Below, piece by piece: positions 28,063-37,132 of a stretch of 64,000 nt of DNA. The notes beneath the pieces are model-generated. The model was not told where the DNA came from and made no database searches. It worked only from the letters and a program-made list of their open reading frames with translations. Within the stretch, counting starts at the first letter, position 1. Every line of letters begins with the position of its first letter. The stretch is from Micropruina sp. (GTDB taxonomy: Bacteria > Actinomycetota > Actinomycetes > Propionibacteriales > Propionibacteriaceae). Location of the stretch: assembly GCA_016716635.1 (NCBI GenBank), contig JADJVZ010000011.1:372001-436000 (forward strand), given 5' to 3'. Position numbers and translations under genes: made by a program.

Positions 28063-28101
28063 GTCTCAGAGCTGAAGACTGAAAAAGGAAAGTAGACACA
28101 A

Positions 28102-29310
28102 GTGAAGTCAGTACAAGACCTCGGCGACCTGCGCGGTAAGCGGGTCCTCGTTCGCTGCGATTTCAACGTGCCCCTCGACGGTGATCGCATCACCGACGAC
28201 GGGCGCATCAAAGCCGCGTTGCCCACGCTTACGCAATTGCGTGCCGCGGGTGCCAAGGTCATTGTGCTGGCTCACTTGGGTCGCCCCAAGGGCGCCCCGG
28301 AGGCCAAGTACTCCGTGGCTCCTGCGGCCAAGCGCCTCGGCGAGCTTCTCGGTGCACCCGTGAAGCTTGCTGAGGACGTCGCCGGTCCGTCCGCCGAGGC
28401 GACTGTCGCCTCGCTTGAGGACGGCGACATCTGCCTGCTGGAGAACGTCCGCTTCGAGCCCGGTGAGACCTCCAAGGTCGATGCCGAGCGCGAGGAGTTG
28501 GCGGCCAAGTGGGCCAAGCTCGCTGACGTGTTCGTCTCCGACGGCTTCGGTGTCGTTCACCGCAAGCAGGCGAGCGTCTACGACATCGCCAAGCTGCTCC
28601 CGAGCGCCGGCGGCACGCTGGTGAAGAAGGAAGGCGACGTCTTCGGCAAGGTTCTGAAGAACCCCGACCGTCCCTTCGTGGTCGTGCTCGGTGGCGCCAA
28701 GGTGGCTGACAAGCTCGCCGTCATCGACAACCTGCTGAAGATCGCCGACACGGTGATCGTGGGCGGTGGCATGGCTTACACCTTCCTCAAGGCCCAGGGC
28801 CACGAGGTCGGCAAGTCGCTGCTCGACGAGGCCAGCCTCGACGCCTGTCGCGGCTACCTGGCCCAGGCCGAGGCCAGTGGCAAGCAGCTGCTGCTGCCGG
28901 TCGACGTCCGCGTCGCCTCCGGCATGGACTTCGCGGCACACACCGTCGATGGCCCCATCGACGTGGTGGCGGCTGACGCCATCCCCGCCGACAAGATGGG
29001 CCTCGACATCGGCCCCGCCTCGGAGAAGCTCTTCGCTGACGCCATCACGGCTGCCCAGACCGTCGTCTGGAACGGCCCCATGGGCGTCTTCGAGATCCCC
29101 GCCCTTGCCGGTGGCACCAAGGCCGTCGCGCAGGCGCTGACCGAATGCACGGGCCTGACCGTGGTCGGCGGTGGCGATTCCGCCGCGGCCGTCCGCATCC
29201 TCGGATTCTCCGACGACCAGTTCGGGCATATCTCGACCGGTGGCGGCGCTTCCCTGGAATACCTAGAGGGCAAGGAACTGCCCGGACTCGCCATCCTTGA
29301 GGAGAACTGA
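28102..29310 (+). CDS. pgk: Phosphoglycerate kinase
   Basis: 402 residues. N-terminal substrate motif VRCDFNVPLDGDRITDD, LLENVRFEPGE, the LGGAKVADKLAVI nucleotide-domain entry and the C-terminal VVGGGDSAAAV phosphate loop are complete. It starts at GTG 28102 with an AAAGGAAA ribosome-binding site in the 39-base gap after gap. It makes ATP from 1,3-bisphosphoglycerate. Confidence 0.96.
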   Translation: MKSVQDLGDLRGKRVLVRCDFNVPLDGDRITDDGRIKAALPTLTQLRAAGAKVIVLAHLGRPKGAPEAKYSVAPAAKRLGELLGAPVKLAEDVAGPSAEATVASLEDGDICLLENVRFEPGETSKVDAEREELAAKWAKLADVFVSDGFGVVHRKQASVYDIAKLLPSAGGTLVKKEGDVFGKVLKNPDRPFVVVLGGAKVADKLAVIDNLLKIADTVIVGGGMAYTFLKAQGHEVGKSLLDEASLDACRGYLAQAEASGKQLLLPVDVRVASGMDFAAHTVDGPIDVVAADAIPADKMGLDIGPASEKLFADAITAAQTVVWNGPMGVFEIPALAGGTKAVAQALTECTGLTVVGGGDSAAAVRILGFSDDQFGHISTGGGASLEYLEGKELPGLAILEEN

Positions 29311-29312
29311 CA

Positions 29313-30095
29313 ATGACTGATCGCACCCCGCTGATGGCGGGCAACTGGAAGATGAACTGCAACCACGTGGAGGCTGCTGGGCTCGTCCAGAAGCTCGACT
29401 GGACGCTGAAGGACGGGCATTACGATGCCAGCAAGTCCGAGTGCGCGCTCATCGTGCCGTTCACCGATATTCGCACCGTCCAGACGCTGGTCGAGGGTGA
29501 CAAGATCCCCATGGCCTACGGCGCCCAGGACGTGTCGCTGTACGCCTCCGGCGCCTACACCGGTGAGATCTCGGCCGACATGCTGGCCAAGCTCAAGTGT
29601 GCCTACGTCGTCGTCGGTCACTCGGAGCGCCGTGACTACCACGGTGAAACCGACGAGATCATCAACGCCAAGGCCAAGGTGGTTCTCGCGGCCGGCATGA
29701 TTCCGATCGTGTGCTGCGGCGAGAAGCTCGACATCCGCAAGGCCGGCGAGCAGGTCCCGTTCGTGCTCGCCCAGGTCGACATCTGCCTTGCTGGCCTCAC
29801 GGCCGAGCAGGTGGCTTCCCTCGTCATCGCCTACGAGCCCGTGTGGGCCATTGGCACCGGCGAGGTCGCTACCCCCGAGGACGCGCAGGAGGTGTGTGGC
29901 GCCATCCGTGAGCGGGTGGCGGCGACCTTCGGTGCCGAGGCGGCTGACAAGGTCCGCATCCAGTACGGCGGCTCGGTGAAGGCGAACAACATCGTCGACA
30001 TCATGGCCAAGCCCGACGTCGATGGAGCCCTCGTGGGCGGCGCGAGCCTCAACGCCGACGAGTTCGCCAAGATCGTGATGTTCTACGCGGTCTGA
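29313..30095 (+). CDS. tpiA: Triosephosphate isomerase
   Basis: 260-residue TIM barrel. AGNWKMN (Lys), VVGHSERRDYHGE (catalytic His), AYEPVWAIGTGEVAT (catalytic Glu and loop 6) and YGGSVKANN are all intact. It follows pgk by 2 bases and ends at a perfect 17-bp hairpin. Confidence 0.97.
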   Translation: MTDRTPLMAGNWKMNCNHVEAAGLVQKLDWTLKDGHYDASKSECALIVPFTDIRTVQTLVEGDKIPMAYGAQDVSLYASGAYTGEISADMLAKLKCAYVVVGHSERRDYHGETDEIINAKAKVVLAAGMIPIVCCGEKLDIRKAGEQVPFVLAQVDICLAGLTAEQVASLVIAYEPVWAIGTGEVATPEDAQEVCGAIRERVAATFGAEAADKVRIQYGGSVKANNIVDIMAKPDVDGALVGGASLNADEFAKIVMFYAV

Positions 30096-30109
30096 TTTTC
30101 GCTTCAGCA

Positions 30110-30146
30110 CAGAACTGCCCACCGGCCTAGCCGGTGGGCAGTTCTG
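30110..30146 (+). terminator. Hairpin terminator after tpiA
   Basis: A perfect 17-bp stem starting CAGAACTGCCC with a 3-base CTA loop, 14 bases after the tpiA stop. It lacks a U-tract, as is common in actinobacteria. The secG promoter lies just downstream. Confidence 0.75.
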
Positions 30147-30189
30147 GTCGATGCGAGTAATGCCTAGTGGGTGGGTTAGGATTCTGCGC

Positions 30190-30468
30190 GTGGTTGCACC
30201 TTTGATGACGTGGCCGATTCTCACCGTCTCGATCCTGTTGATAGCGACGAGCGTCGTCTTGGCGCTGTTCATTCTGCTTCACAAGGGCCGGGGTGGTGGC
30301 ATGTCGGATCTCTTCGGCGGCGGCATGTCGGCCAGCATGGGTGGAACCTCATCGGCCGAGCGCAACCTGGATCGTTTGACGATCATCGTGGGCGGCTTAT
30401 GGTTCGCTTGCATCGTCATCCTCTTGGCGTTGTACCGGTATTTCCCAGATCTCGGGACCCTCGGCTAG
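30190..30468 (+). CDS. secG: Preprotein translocase subunit SecG
   Basis: 92 residues, two membrane helices separated by the cytosolic LHKGRGGGMSDLFGGG motif and SSAERNLDRLT, the standard SecG pattern. SecG assists SecYE in protein export. The GTG at 30190 is chosen because TAGGAT (30177-30182) ends 7 nt upstream (leaderless); an ATG at 30205 without a ribosome-binding site is the alternative. Confidence 0.92.
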   Translation: MVAPLMTWPILTVSILLIATSVVLALFILLHKGRGGGMSDLFGGGMSASMGGTSSAERNLDRLTIIVGGLWFACIVILLALYRYFPDLGTLG

Positions 30469-30492
30469 GCCGGGGCGGACAAGGAGTTTTTT

Positions 30493-30849
30493 GTGGCTGG
30501 TGGTAGCGCTATTCGTGGTAGCCGCGTTGGAGCGGGTCCGATGGGCGAGGCAGAGCGTGGCGACGCCGCCCCGCGGCTGTACGTCTCTTTCTATTGCGTA
30601 AACGGGCACGAAACGCGCCCCGCGTTCGCGGCCGACGCCTTGGTGCCCGAGTCGTGGGACTGCCCGCGCTGCGGGCTGCCGGCCAGCATGGACGCCGAGA
30701 ACCCGCCGCCCCCGCCGCGCATCCAGCCCTACAAGACGCACCTCGCCTACGTGAAGGAGCGTCGTACCGAGGTTGAGGCCGCGGCCATCCTCACGGAGGC
30801 GTTGACGACGCTGCGGGCCCGTCGGGCCTCGGGCGAGGTCATCTACTAA
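30493..30849 (+). CDS. rbpA: RNA polymerase-binding protein RbpA
   Basis: 118 residues, actinobacteria-specific. The flexible N-terminal tail (AIRGSRVGAGPMGEAERG), the zinc-ribbon-like core (YCVNGHETRP and WDCPRCGLPA), the basic linker and the C-terminal sigma-interaction domain (HLAYVKERRTEVEAAAIL) are all present. It stabilises open complexes with group 1/2 sigma factors. GTG start with AAGGAG 6 nt upstream; co-transcribed with secG. Confidence 0.96.
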   Translation: MAGGSAIRGSRVGAGPMGEAERGDAAPRLYVSFYCVNGHETRPAFAADALVPESWDCPRCGLPASMDAENPPPPPRIQPYKTHLAYVKERRTEVEAAAILTEALTTLRARRASGEVIY

Positions 30850-30861
30850 AGGGCGTCCGCC

Positions 30862-31596
30862 TCACCAGCTGCAGTCAAACGACGCCAGCTTCGCGGCGGC
30901 CGCCTGATCGAGCCACCAGATGGTGCGTTCGCGCCCCCGAACGACACCACCTGGAATCGTCGGATCACCCTCCAAAGCCCTGGCTACGGCCGGGGCTTTG
31001 TCGGCTCCACTCACCAAGTACCAAACCTCCCGCGAACGGTTCAATGCCTCCACCGTGAGGCTGATTCGCTGCGCTGGCGGTTTCGGAGCGTCGTTGACGC
31101 CGATCACCGTCTGGGTCGAATGCTCGAAGGATGGGTGGTCGGGGAAGATCGAGGCGACGTGCCCATCCGGCCCCATGCCCAGCAAGCAAATATCGAACGC
31201 CGTGTCGCCGAGTTCCTTGGCGTACGTGGCGGCGGAGGCGGCGTTGTCGAGCACCCCGTCTGCGGCGGGCATCGGATGGGTGCGGCTTGCCGTCAGGGGG
31301 AACTCCCCGGCCAGAATGCCCAAGGTCGGACCCGCATTGCGATCGGGATCGTCGGTCGGCAGGAACCGCTCATCGCCCCACCACAGCTCCAAGCGGGTGG
31401 GATCGAGAGCAGAGTTGGGCACGAGGGCCGCCAGGCTGCCGTAGACGCGGTTGGCGATGCGTCCCCCGGTCAGGCACAGGTGCGGCACCCGATGACCGGC
31501 CTGGAGGGCAACGAGGCGATCCAATAGCCCGTGAGACGCGTTATCTGCGAGGGCGGCAGCATCCACGCTGCGTCGGATGATGGGCTGCGGTGCCAT
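30862..31596 (-). CDS. pgl: 6-phosphogluconolactonase
   Basis: 244 residues of the DevB/Pgl family, hydrolysing 6-phosphogluconolactone in the oxidative pentose phosphate pathway. Motifs: LTGGRIANRVYGSL, ELWWGDERFLPTDD, DICLLGMGPDGHVASIFP and the RISLTVEALNRSREVWYLV segment. The ATG overlaps the opcA stop by one base (TGATG). It is convergent with rbpA, only 12 bases away and with no clear terminator. Confidence 0.94.
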   Translation of the reverse strand: MAPQPIIRRSVDAAALADNASHGLLDRLVALQAGHRVPHLCLTGGRIANRVYGSLAALVPNSALDPTRLELWWGDERFLPTDDPDRNAGPTLGILAGEFPLTASRTHPMPAADGVLDNAASAATYAKELGDTAFDICLLGMGPDGHVASIFPDHPSFEHSTQTVIGVNDAPKPPAQRISLTVEALNRSREVWYLVSGADKAPAVARALEGDPTIPGGVVRGRERTIWWLDQAAAAKLASFDCSW

Positions 31597-32531
31597 CAGG
31601 CACCCGCGCCTTCGGCCTCGCTGGAGACCGCCGCCTTGCCGGCGAGGCACGCCATGGTGGCTGCCAGCACCGGTTCCTCGTCCAGGAACCGCAGCTCTTC
31701 GGAGATCAGCGCCGTGACATCGCGCCGCCGCAAGGCAACCTTGCGTGCCGGCAGCCCCGGTGCGGTGAACGTGGCGACCCGGCCGTCGTCCCGGGTGATG
31801 CGAATGTCGCCCTTCGTGGTGGCCAGCATGACCTCGGTGATGCCGTACCCGGTGCGGGAGACCGTCCGCGTCACCGCGACACCGAGGCGGCATTCCAGCC
31901 ACGAGTGCAACAGGAGGGCCCCCGGGTTGCCTTGCGCGCCCGACACGGACGCCGCCACGACCGGGGCCGGATACTGGTCCAGCGCGGCGGTGAGGAGCGC
32001 CCGCCAGGGGGTGACGCGCGTCCAGGTGAGGTCGGTGTCGCCCGGGGCCAGGTGCTGGGCACGTTCGATGAGGGCGCGCACAGGATGCGAGCTGCTGGTG
32101 GCATCGGTGATCCGCCGGGTGCCCAGCTTCCCGATCGGATCATCGGCCACCATCGCGGGGGCGTTGCCCGTCCACCACACCACGACCGGGGAATCGGGCA
32201 GGAGCAGCGGCAGCAACACCGAATCGCGGTGCTGGCTGAGTTCACCGGTGAAGGTCAACACGACGATCTCGCCGATGCTCTCCTCATCCATGTGGACCTC
32301 GGCGTCCACGCCCGTCTTTTCGCCCTCGGCGTTGCGGACGACCAGGATGCGTGAGGGGTGCTCTTTGGCGGCCGCCCGGCAGGCTTCGAATACGGCCTTG
32401 AAGTGGGCCTCGGAGTCGGCGACCACGATCAAGGTGAACACCATGCCCGAGGAGGCAGCGCCGTTCGGACGCGCGTCGGCGATGGCCTGGCCGATCTTGG
32501 CGGAGTTGGTGTTCCGCAGGTGCTGAATCAT
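31596..32531 (-). CDS. opcA: Glucose-6-phosphate dehydrogenase assembly protein OpcA
   Basis: 311 residues. The family features are LRNTNSAKIGQAI at the N-terminus, the SRILVV strand, LPLLLPDSPVVVWW in the middle and DLTWTRVTPWRALLTAALDQ. OpcA allosterically activates or assembles glucose-6-phosphate dehydrogenase in actinobacteria and cyanobacteria. It lies 11 bases downstream of zwf, as expected for its partner. Confidence 0.94.
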   Translation of the reverse strand: MIQHLRNTNSAKIGQAIADARPNGAASSGMVFTLIVVADSEAHFKAVFEACRAAAKEHPSRILVVRNAEGEKTGVDAEVHMDEESIGEIVVLTFTGELSQHRDSVLLPLLLPDSPVVVWWTGNAPAMVADDPIGKLGTRRITDATSSSHPVRALIERAQHLAPGDTDLTWTRVTPWRALLTAALDQYPAPVVAASVSGAQGNPGALLLHSWLECRLGVAVTRTVSRTGYGITEVMLATTKGDIRITRDDGRVATFTAPGLPARKVALRRRDVTALISEELRFLDEEPVLAATMACLAGKAAVSSEAEGAGA

Positions 32532-32542
32532 TGGTTGCCCCC

Positions 32543-34075
32543 TTACGGCCTGCGCCAGGTGAAGCCGTCACGGGCCAGGAGTTCGTTGGCGCTGGCCGGG
32601 CCCCAGGTGCCGGACGCGTAACCCTCGGGTGGGGTCTCGCTTGCGGCCCAATAGTCCAAGACGGGATCGAGCAGGCGCCATGACAGCTCCACCTCGTCGG
32701 CCTGCGGGAAGAGTGGCTTGTCGCCGACGAGGACGTCCAAGATCAACCGTTCGTACGCCTCGGGGCTGGTGACCGCGAAGGAACTGCCGTAGGCGAAGTC
32801 CATGGTGACGTCGCGGATCTCCATTAAGGTGGCGGGCACCTTGGCGCCGAACCGGATCGTCACGCCCTCGTCGGGCTGGATCCGCATCACGAGGGCGTTG
32901 CTGCCCAACTGCTCAACATCGGTGTGGGTGAAGGGCAGGTGCGGGGCCGGACGCAACACCAGGGCAACCTCGGTGACGCGCCGGGGGAGGCGCTTGCCGG
33001 TGCGCAGGTAGAACGGCACCCCCGCCCAACGGCGGTTGTCGATTTCGACCCGGATGGCCGCATAAGTCTCGGTGCCGGAGGTGGGGGAGACCCCGTCCTC
33101 TTGGAGGTACCCGCCGACCAGCTCCCCGCCGGCCCAGCCGCCCAGGTATTGCCCGCGGGCGGTGTCGCGCCGAACGTCCGCCACCGGGCGAAGCGCGGCG
33201 AGCACCTTGCGTTTCTCATCGCGCAGTTGATCGGCGGCGAAGGACGTCGGTTCTTCCATGGCGGTGAGGGCCAGCAACTGCAGCAGGTGGTTCTGGATCA
33301 CATCGCGGGCCGCCCCGACGCCGTCGTAGTAGCCCGCCCGGCTTTCGATGCCGATGTCTTCGGCTTGGGTGATCTGGACGTGGCTCACGTAGGCGCGGTT
33401 CCAGATGGGTTCGAACAACTGATTCGCGAAGCGCAGGGCCAGCATGTTCTGGACGGTTTCCTTGCCCAGATAGTGGTCGATACGGAACACGCTGTTGGGT
33501 TCGAAACCCTTGGCGACCGTGCGCTCCAACTCTATGGCGCTGGCGAGATCGTGACCGAAGGGCTTCTCGATGATGACCCGCGACCACGTGTCGGGCGAGG
33601 TCTGGGTGAGTCCGTGAGTGGTGAGCTGGGTGATGACCGACTCGAAATCTTTGGGCGGGATCGACAGGTAAAAGGCGTGGTTGCCGCCGGTGCCGTGATC
33701 GCGATCCAACTCGGCGAGCGTGTCAGCGAGCCGGGCGAAGGCCTCGCCGTCGTCGAAGGTGCCCCGGACGAAGCGGATGCCCTGCACCAACTGCTGCCAC
33801 ACCTCGTCGCGGAATGGGGTTCGAGCGCGCTGCTTTACGGACTCGAGAACGCTGGCGGCGAACTCGTTCTCGGTCCAGTCCCGGCGGGCGAAACCGACCA
33901 AGGCGAACCCCGGCGGGAGCAGGCCGCGGTTGGCCATGTCGTAAATCGCGGGGAGCAGCTTCTTGCGCGCGAGATCACCGGTCACCCCGAACATCACGAG
34001 GGCACAAGGCCCGGCGATGCGAGGCAACCGGTGATCTGCGGGATCGCGCAGCGGGTTGTCGAAGGGAACGGTCAC
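32543..34075 (-). CDS. zwf: Glucose-6-phosphate 1-dehydrogenase
   Basis: 510 residues. The nucleotide-binding GVTGDLARKKLLPAIYD, the EKPFGHDLASA segment and the substrate site RIDHYLGKETVQN are canonical. It oxidises glucose-6-phosphate with NADP. The GTG start at 34075 lies 19 bases after the tal stop; TAGGCT (34083-34088, minus strand) ends 7 nt before it, so an internal leaderless promoter is possible besides read-through from tal. Confidence 0.96.
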   Translation of the reverse strand: MTVPFDNPLRDPADHRLPRIAGPCALVMFGVTGDLARKKLLPAIYDMANRGLLPPGFALVGFARRDWTENEFAASVLESVKQRARTPFRDEVWQQLVQGIRFVRGTFDDGEAFARLADTLAELDRDHGTGGNHAFYLSIPPKDFESVITQLTTHGLTQTSPDTWSRVIIEKPFGHDLASAIELERTVAKGFEPNSVFRIDHYLGKETVQNMLALRFANQLFEPIWNRAYVSHVQITQAEDIGIESRAGYYDGVGAARDVIQNHLLQLLALTAMEEPTSFAADQLRDEKRKVLAALRPVADVRRDTARGQYLGGWAGGELVGGYLQEDGVSPTSGTETYAAIRVEIDNRRWAGVPFYLRTGKRLPRRVTEVALVLRPAPHLPFTHTDVEQLGSNALVMRIQPDEGVTIRFGAKVPATLMEIRDVTMDFAYGSSFAVTSPEAYERLILDVLVGDKPLFPQADEVELSWRLLDPVLDYWAASETPPEGYASGTWGPASANELLARDGFTWRRP

Positions 34076-34094
34076 CCTTCGGAGCCTAGTGCGC

Positions 34095-35195
34095 TCACTT
34101 GGCGGCGGCCAACGCCTTCTCGACGGCAGTCACGAGCTCGGCATCCCAGGAGACCACGAACTTGCTCACGCCCTCGTCTTCGAGAACGCTGAAGACGTCG
34201 CCCAGGTCGATGCCGACGGCGTCCAGGGCGTCCAGCACCTGCACCCCGTCCGCACCGCGCCCCTCGATGCTGGCGCCCACCTCACCATGATCGGCGAAGG
34301 CCTGCATCGTCTTCTCGGGAATCGTGTTCACGACGCCCTGAGCGACCAGATCGGAGACGTAAAGGGTGTCGGAGTAGGACGGATCCTTGGTGCCCGTGGA
34401 GGCCCACAGCGGACGCTGCACGTTGGCGCCCTTGGCGGCCAGGGCGGCGAACCGCTCACCGCCGAAGACCTCCTGGTAGGCCGCGAAGGCCACCCAGCCG
34501 TTGGCGACGGCGGCCTTGCCCTTGAGCGCCAGCGCCGTGTCGGTGCCGATGTTGTTGAGGCGCTTGTCGATTTCGGAGTCCACGCGGCTGATGAAGAACG
34601 AGGCCACGGAGTGGATCTTCGCCAGGTCCAGGCCCGCGGCGGCGGCGGTCTCCAGGCCGGTCAGGTAGGCGTCCATGACGCCGCGGTAGCGCTCCTCGTC
34701 GAAGATGAGGGTGACGTTGACCGAGATGCCCTTGCCGATCGCAGCAGCGATGGCCGGCAGGCCCTCCTTGGTCGCCGGGATCTTGATCAGCACATTCTCG
34801 CGGTCGACCAGGGCGTAGAGTTCCTCGGCCTGAGCGACGGTGCCGTCGGTGTCGTAGGCGAGACCGGGCTCCACCTCGATCGAGACGCGACCGTCGAAGC
34901 CCTTGGTGGAGGCGTACAGGCCGGCGAACAGGTCGCAGGCGTCGCGCACGTCCTTGGCCCACAGTTGCTTGATCGCCGTGGCGGCGCTGACGTCGCCCAG
35001 GGCGACGATGTCGGAGACGTAGTCGTCGCTACCGGTCAGCGCCCCAGCAAAGATGGTGGGGTTGGTGGTCACGCCGGTGACCGAGTCCTCGTCGATGAGG
35101 CGCTTGAGGCTGCCGCTGCGCAGGCGTTCCCGGGACAGGTCGTCCAACCAGATGGAGACGCCAGCGTCCGCGAGCGCCTTGAGTCGAGTGTTCAT
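34095..35195 (-). CDS. tal: Transaldolase
   Basis: 366-residue class 1 transaldolase of the longer actinobacterial type. SIWLDDLSRERL, VTGVTTNPTIF, the Schiff-base lysine in LIKIPATKEGLPA and SFFISRVDSEID are present. It interconverts sedoheptulose-7-phosphate plus GAP and erythrose-4-phosphate plus F6P. AGGAGT precedes the ATG by about 6 nt. The transketolase gene that usually precedes tal is absent; a ctaB gene faces away on the other side. Confidence 0.95.
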   Translation of the reverse strand: MNTRLKALADAGVSIWLDDLSRERLRSGSLKRLIDEDSVTGVTTNPTIFAGALTGSDDYVSDIVALGDVSAATAIKQLWAKDVRDACDLFAGLYASTKGFDGRVSIEVEPGLAYDTDGTVAQAEELYALVDRENVLIKIPATKEGLPAIAAAIGKGISVNVTLIFDEERYRGVMDAYLTGLETAAAAGLDLAKIHSVASFFISRVDSEIDKRLNNIGTDTALALKGKAAVANGWVAFAAYQEVFGGERFAALAAKGANVQRPLWASTGTKDPSYSDTLYVSDLVAQGVVNTIPEKTMQAFADHGEVGASIEGRGADGVQVLDALDAVGIDLGDVFSVLEDEGVSKFVVSWDAELVTAVEKALAAAK

Positions 35196-35339
35196 GCAAA
35201 CTCCTATGTTGTGAACCACGTTTCGTGGCGTGGGTGACCTCCCGTCCACTCTAGCGGCGGGCTATCGGGCGTCGCTGGCGGTTGCTGGCTGTTGCCCAGA
35301 TAGTGACTGACCTATGCTTCGGGGGAGTTCCCAATCGTC

Positions 35340-36281
35340 ATGGAGGCCGCCATCCCACCGCAGCAGACCGCCGCCGCCACCGTCGTCCAGCATCCGATGC
35401 TGAGCCGGGTGTCGGCCTATGTCGCTTTGACGAAGCCGCGGATCATCGAGCTTCTGTTGGTGACGACGGTCCCGGCGATGTTCCTGGCCGCGCACGGCTG
35501 GCCGGATTGGCGGCTGATCGTGGTCACCCTCGTGGGCGGCACCCTGGCCGCCGGCAGCGCGAACGTCTTCAACTGCGTGCTGGACGCTGACATCGACGCC
35601 GAAATGCATCGCACGCGCACCCGACCCATGGCACGCCATGAGGTCGCGAAGGTCCCGGCCTACATTTACGGGTCGGTGCTGGCGATCGTGTCGGCGCTGG
35701 TGCTGGGCTTTGGCGCGAATTGGCAGTCCGCCGCGCTCGCGTTGGTGGCCAATCTCTACTACGTGTTCGTCTACACCCTGGGCCTGAAGCGCCGCACCTC
35801 GCAGAACATCGTGTGGGGCGGCATCGCGGGCTGCTTCCCGCCCCTGATCGGCTGGGTGGCCGTGACCGGTTCGGTGGCCTGGCCGCCGCTGGTGCTGTTC
35901 GCGATCGTCTTCTTCTGGACGCCCCCGCACACCTGGGCGCTGGCTTTCCGGTACCGCGAGGACTACGCCAAAGCGCACGTCCCGATGCTCCCGGTGGTGA
36001 AGCCGGCCCCGCAGGTGGCCCTGCAGATCCTGGTGTACACCGTGGTGACGGTGCTGGTGAGTCTGCTGTTGTGGCCGGTGGCGCACACCGGCTGGCTCTA
36101 CCCGCTGCTCGCGGGTCTGGCGGGCGCCTGGCTGACTGTCGAGGCGGTCGCACTCCTGCTGCGGGCGCGCGCCGGTCTCACCGACGCCGCCCTCAAGCCC
36201 ATGCGGCTCTTCCACCTGTCGAACAGTTACCTGACGCTTGTCTTCGTCGCGGCGGCGCTAGATCCGCTGATCTTCGGCTGA
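35340..36281 (+). CDS. ctaB: Protoheme IX farnesyltransferase (heme O synthase)
   Basis: 313-residue UbiA-type prenyltransferase with about nine membrane helices. LTKPRIIELLLVTTVPAM, the first Asp-rich motif NVFNCVLDADIDAEMHRTR and the second segment SQNIVWGGIAGCFPPLIGW are intact. It farnesylates heme b to heme o for the terminal oxidase; CtaA, encoded convergently, makes heme a from it. The last 55 bases overlap the 3' end of ctaA. Confidence 0.95.
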   Translation: MEAAIPPQQTAAATVVQHPMLSRVSAYVALTKPRIIELLLVTTVPAMFLAAHGWPDWRLIVVTLVGGTLAAGSANVFNCVLDADIDAEMHRTRTRPMARHEVAKVPAYIYGSVLAIVSALVLGFGANWQSAALALVANLYYVFVYTLGLKRRTSQNIVWGGIAGCFPPLIGWVAVTGSVAWPPLVLFAIVFFWTPPHTWALAFRYREDYAKAHVPMLPVVKPAPQVALQILVYTVVTVLVSLLLWPVAHTGWLYPLLAGLAGAWLTVEAVALLLRARAGLTDAALKPMRLFHLSNSYLTLVFVAAALDPLIFG

Positions 36282-37132
36282 GGTTCCACCAGCAGCCAGG
36301 CGTGCCCCACGGCCACCAAGAACAGGGTGGTCAGCACCATGTGCGCCATCACGAGCGCGATGGGCAGGTGGGTGAAGTACTGGGCGTAGCCCACGATCCC
36401 CTGCAGCACCTCGACCCCCGCAAGTCCCATGAGGACGCGGTTCAGGCGCGTTGCTTCGCGCGTGAGGGCGATCGCCAGGACGGTGAGGGCGACGGTGGCC
36501 CAGACGCTGAGGGAGTGCAGGCGAGCGACCTCCTCAAGGCCGAACCCGTTGCGCTGGGCGCCGCCATCGCCGGAGTTCGGGCCGGCCCCGGTGACGACCG
36601 TCCCGAGCACGACGACGAGCAGGCCGAACCCGAACAGCGTCCGCACGACGGCCCGAACCCGCGGCGTGACTCCCACGGGGGCGAGCTCGTAGGCCTCGTG
36701 GACCATCGCCACGCAGATCAGGATCAGCGCCGCCGAGACGATCATGTGCAGGCCCACGACCCAGGGGTTGAGCTGCATCCAGACCGAGACGCCGCCGATG
36801 ACGGCCTGAGCGATGATGCCCAGGCCCACGGCCAACGACTCCCACACGAGGCGTGGTCGGGCCGGACGCCGCGCGCGCGCGGCCAGGAACGTGCCGATGG
36901 AGATGGCCACCAGGACGAACGTCAACAACCGGTTGCCGAACTCGATCACGCCGTGCAGCCCCGACGCGGGGACGGGTGTGTAGGAGGAGCCGGTGCACTG
37001 CGGCCACGTCGAGCAGCCGAGGCCTGACGCCGTCAGGCGGACGAGCGCCCCCGTCACGACGATCACGCAGTTGGCGATCAGCGAGGCGAGCGTCCAGCGC
37101 TTGAGGGAGTGGGGGCCGGTCAAGACATCCAT
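36227..37132 (-). CDS. ctaA: Heme A synthase
   Basis: 301 residues with eight predicted helices and the paired heme-ligand histidines (GLHGVIEFGNR, VGLHMIVSAAL, EVARLHSLSVWA, LVMAHMVLT). The extracellular loop after helix 1 has a cysteine pair (GLGCSTWPQCTGSS), as in the CtaA of actinobacteria and bacilli. It oxidises heme o to heme a. The start codon lies inside the 3' end of the ABC permease gene (13-base overlap), so it is probably co-transcribed with the ABC genes. Confidence 0.94.
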   Translation of the reverse strand: MDVLTGPHSLKRWTLASLIANCVIVVTGALVRLTASGLGCSTWPQCTGSSYTPVPASGLHGVIEFGNRLLTFVLVAISIGTFLAARARRPARPRLVWESLAVGLGIIAQAVIGGVSVWMQLNPWVVGLHMIVSAALILICVAMVHEAYELAPVGVTPRVRAVVRTLFGFGLLVVVLGTVVTGAGPNSGDGGAQRNGFGLEEVARLHSLSVWATVALTVLAIALTREATRLNRVLMGLAGVEVLQGIVGYAQYFTHLPIALVMAHMVLTTLFLVAVGHAWLLVEPQPKISGSSAAATKTSVR

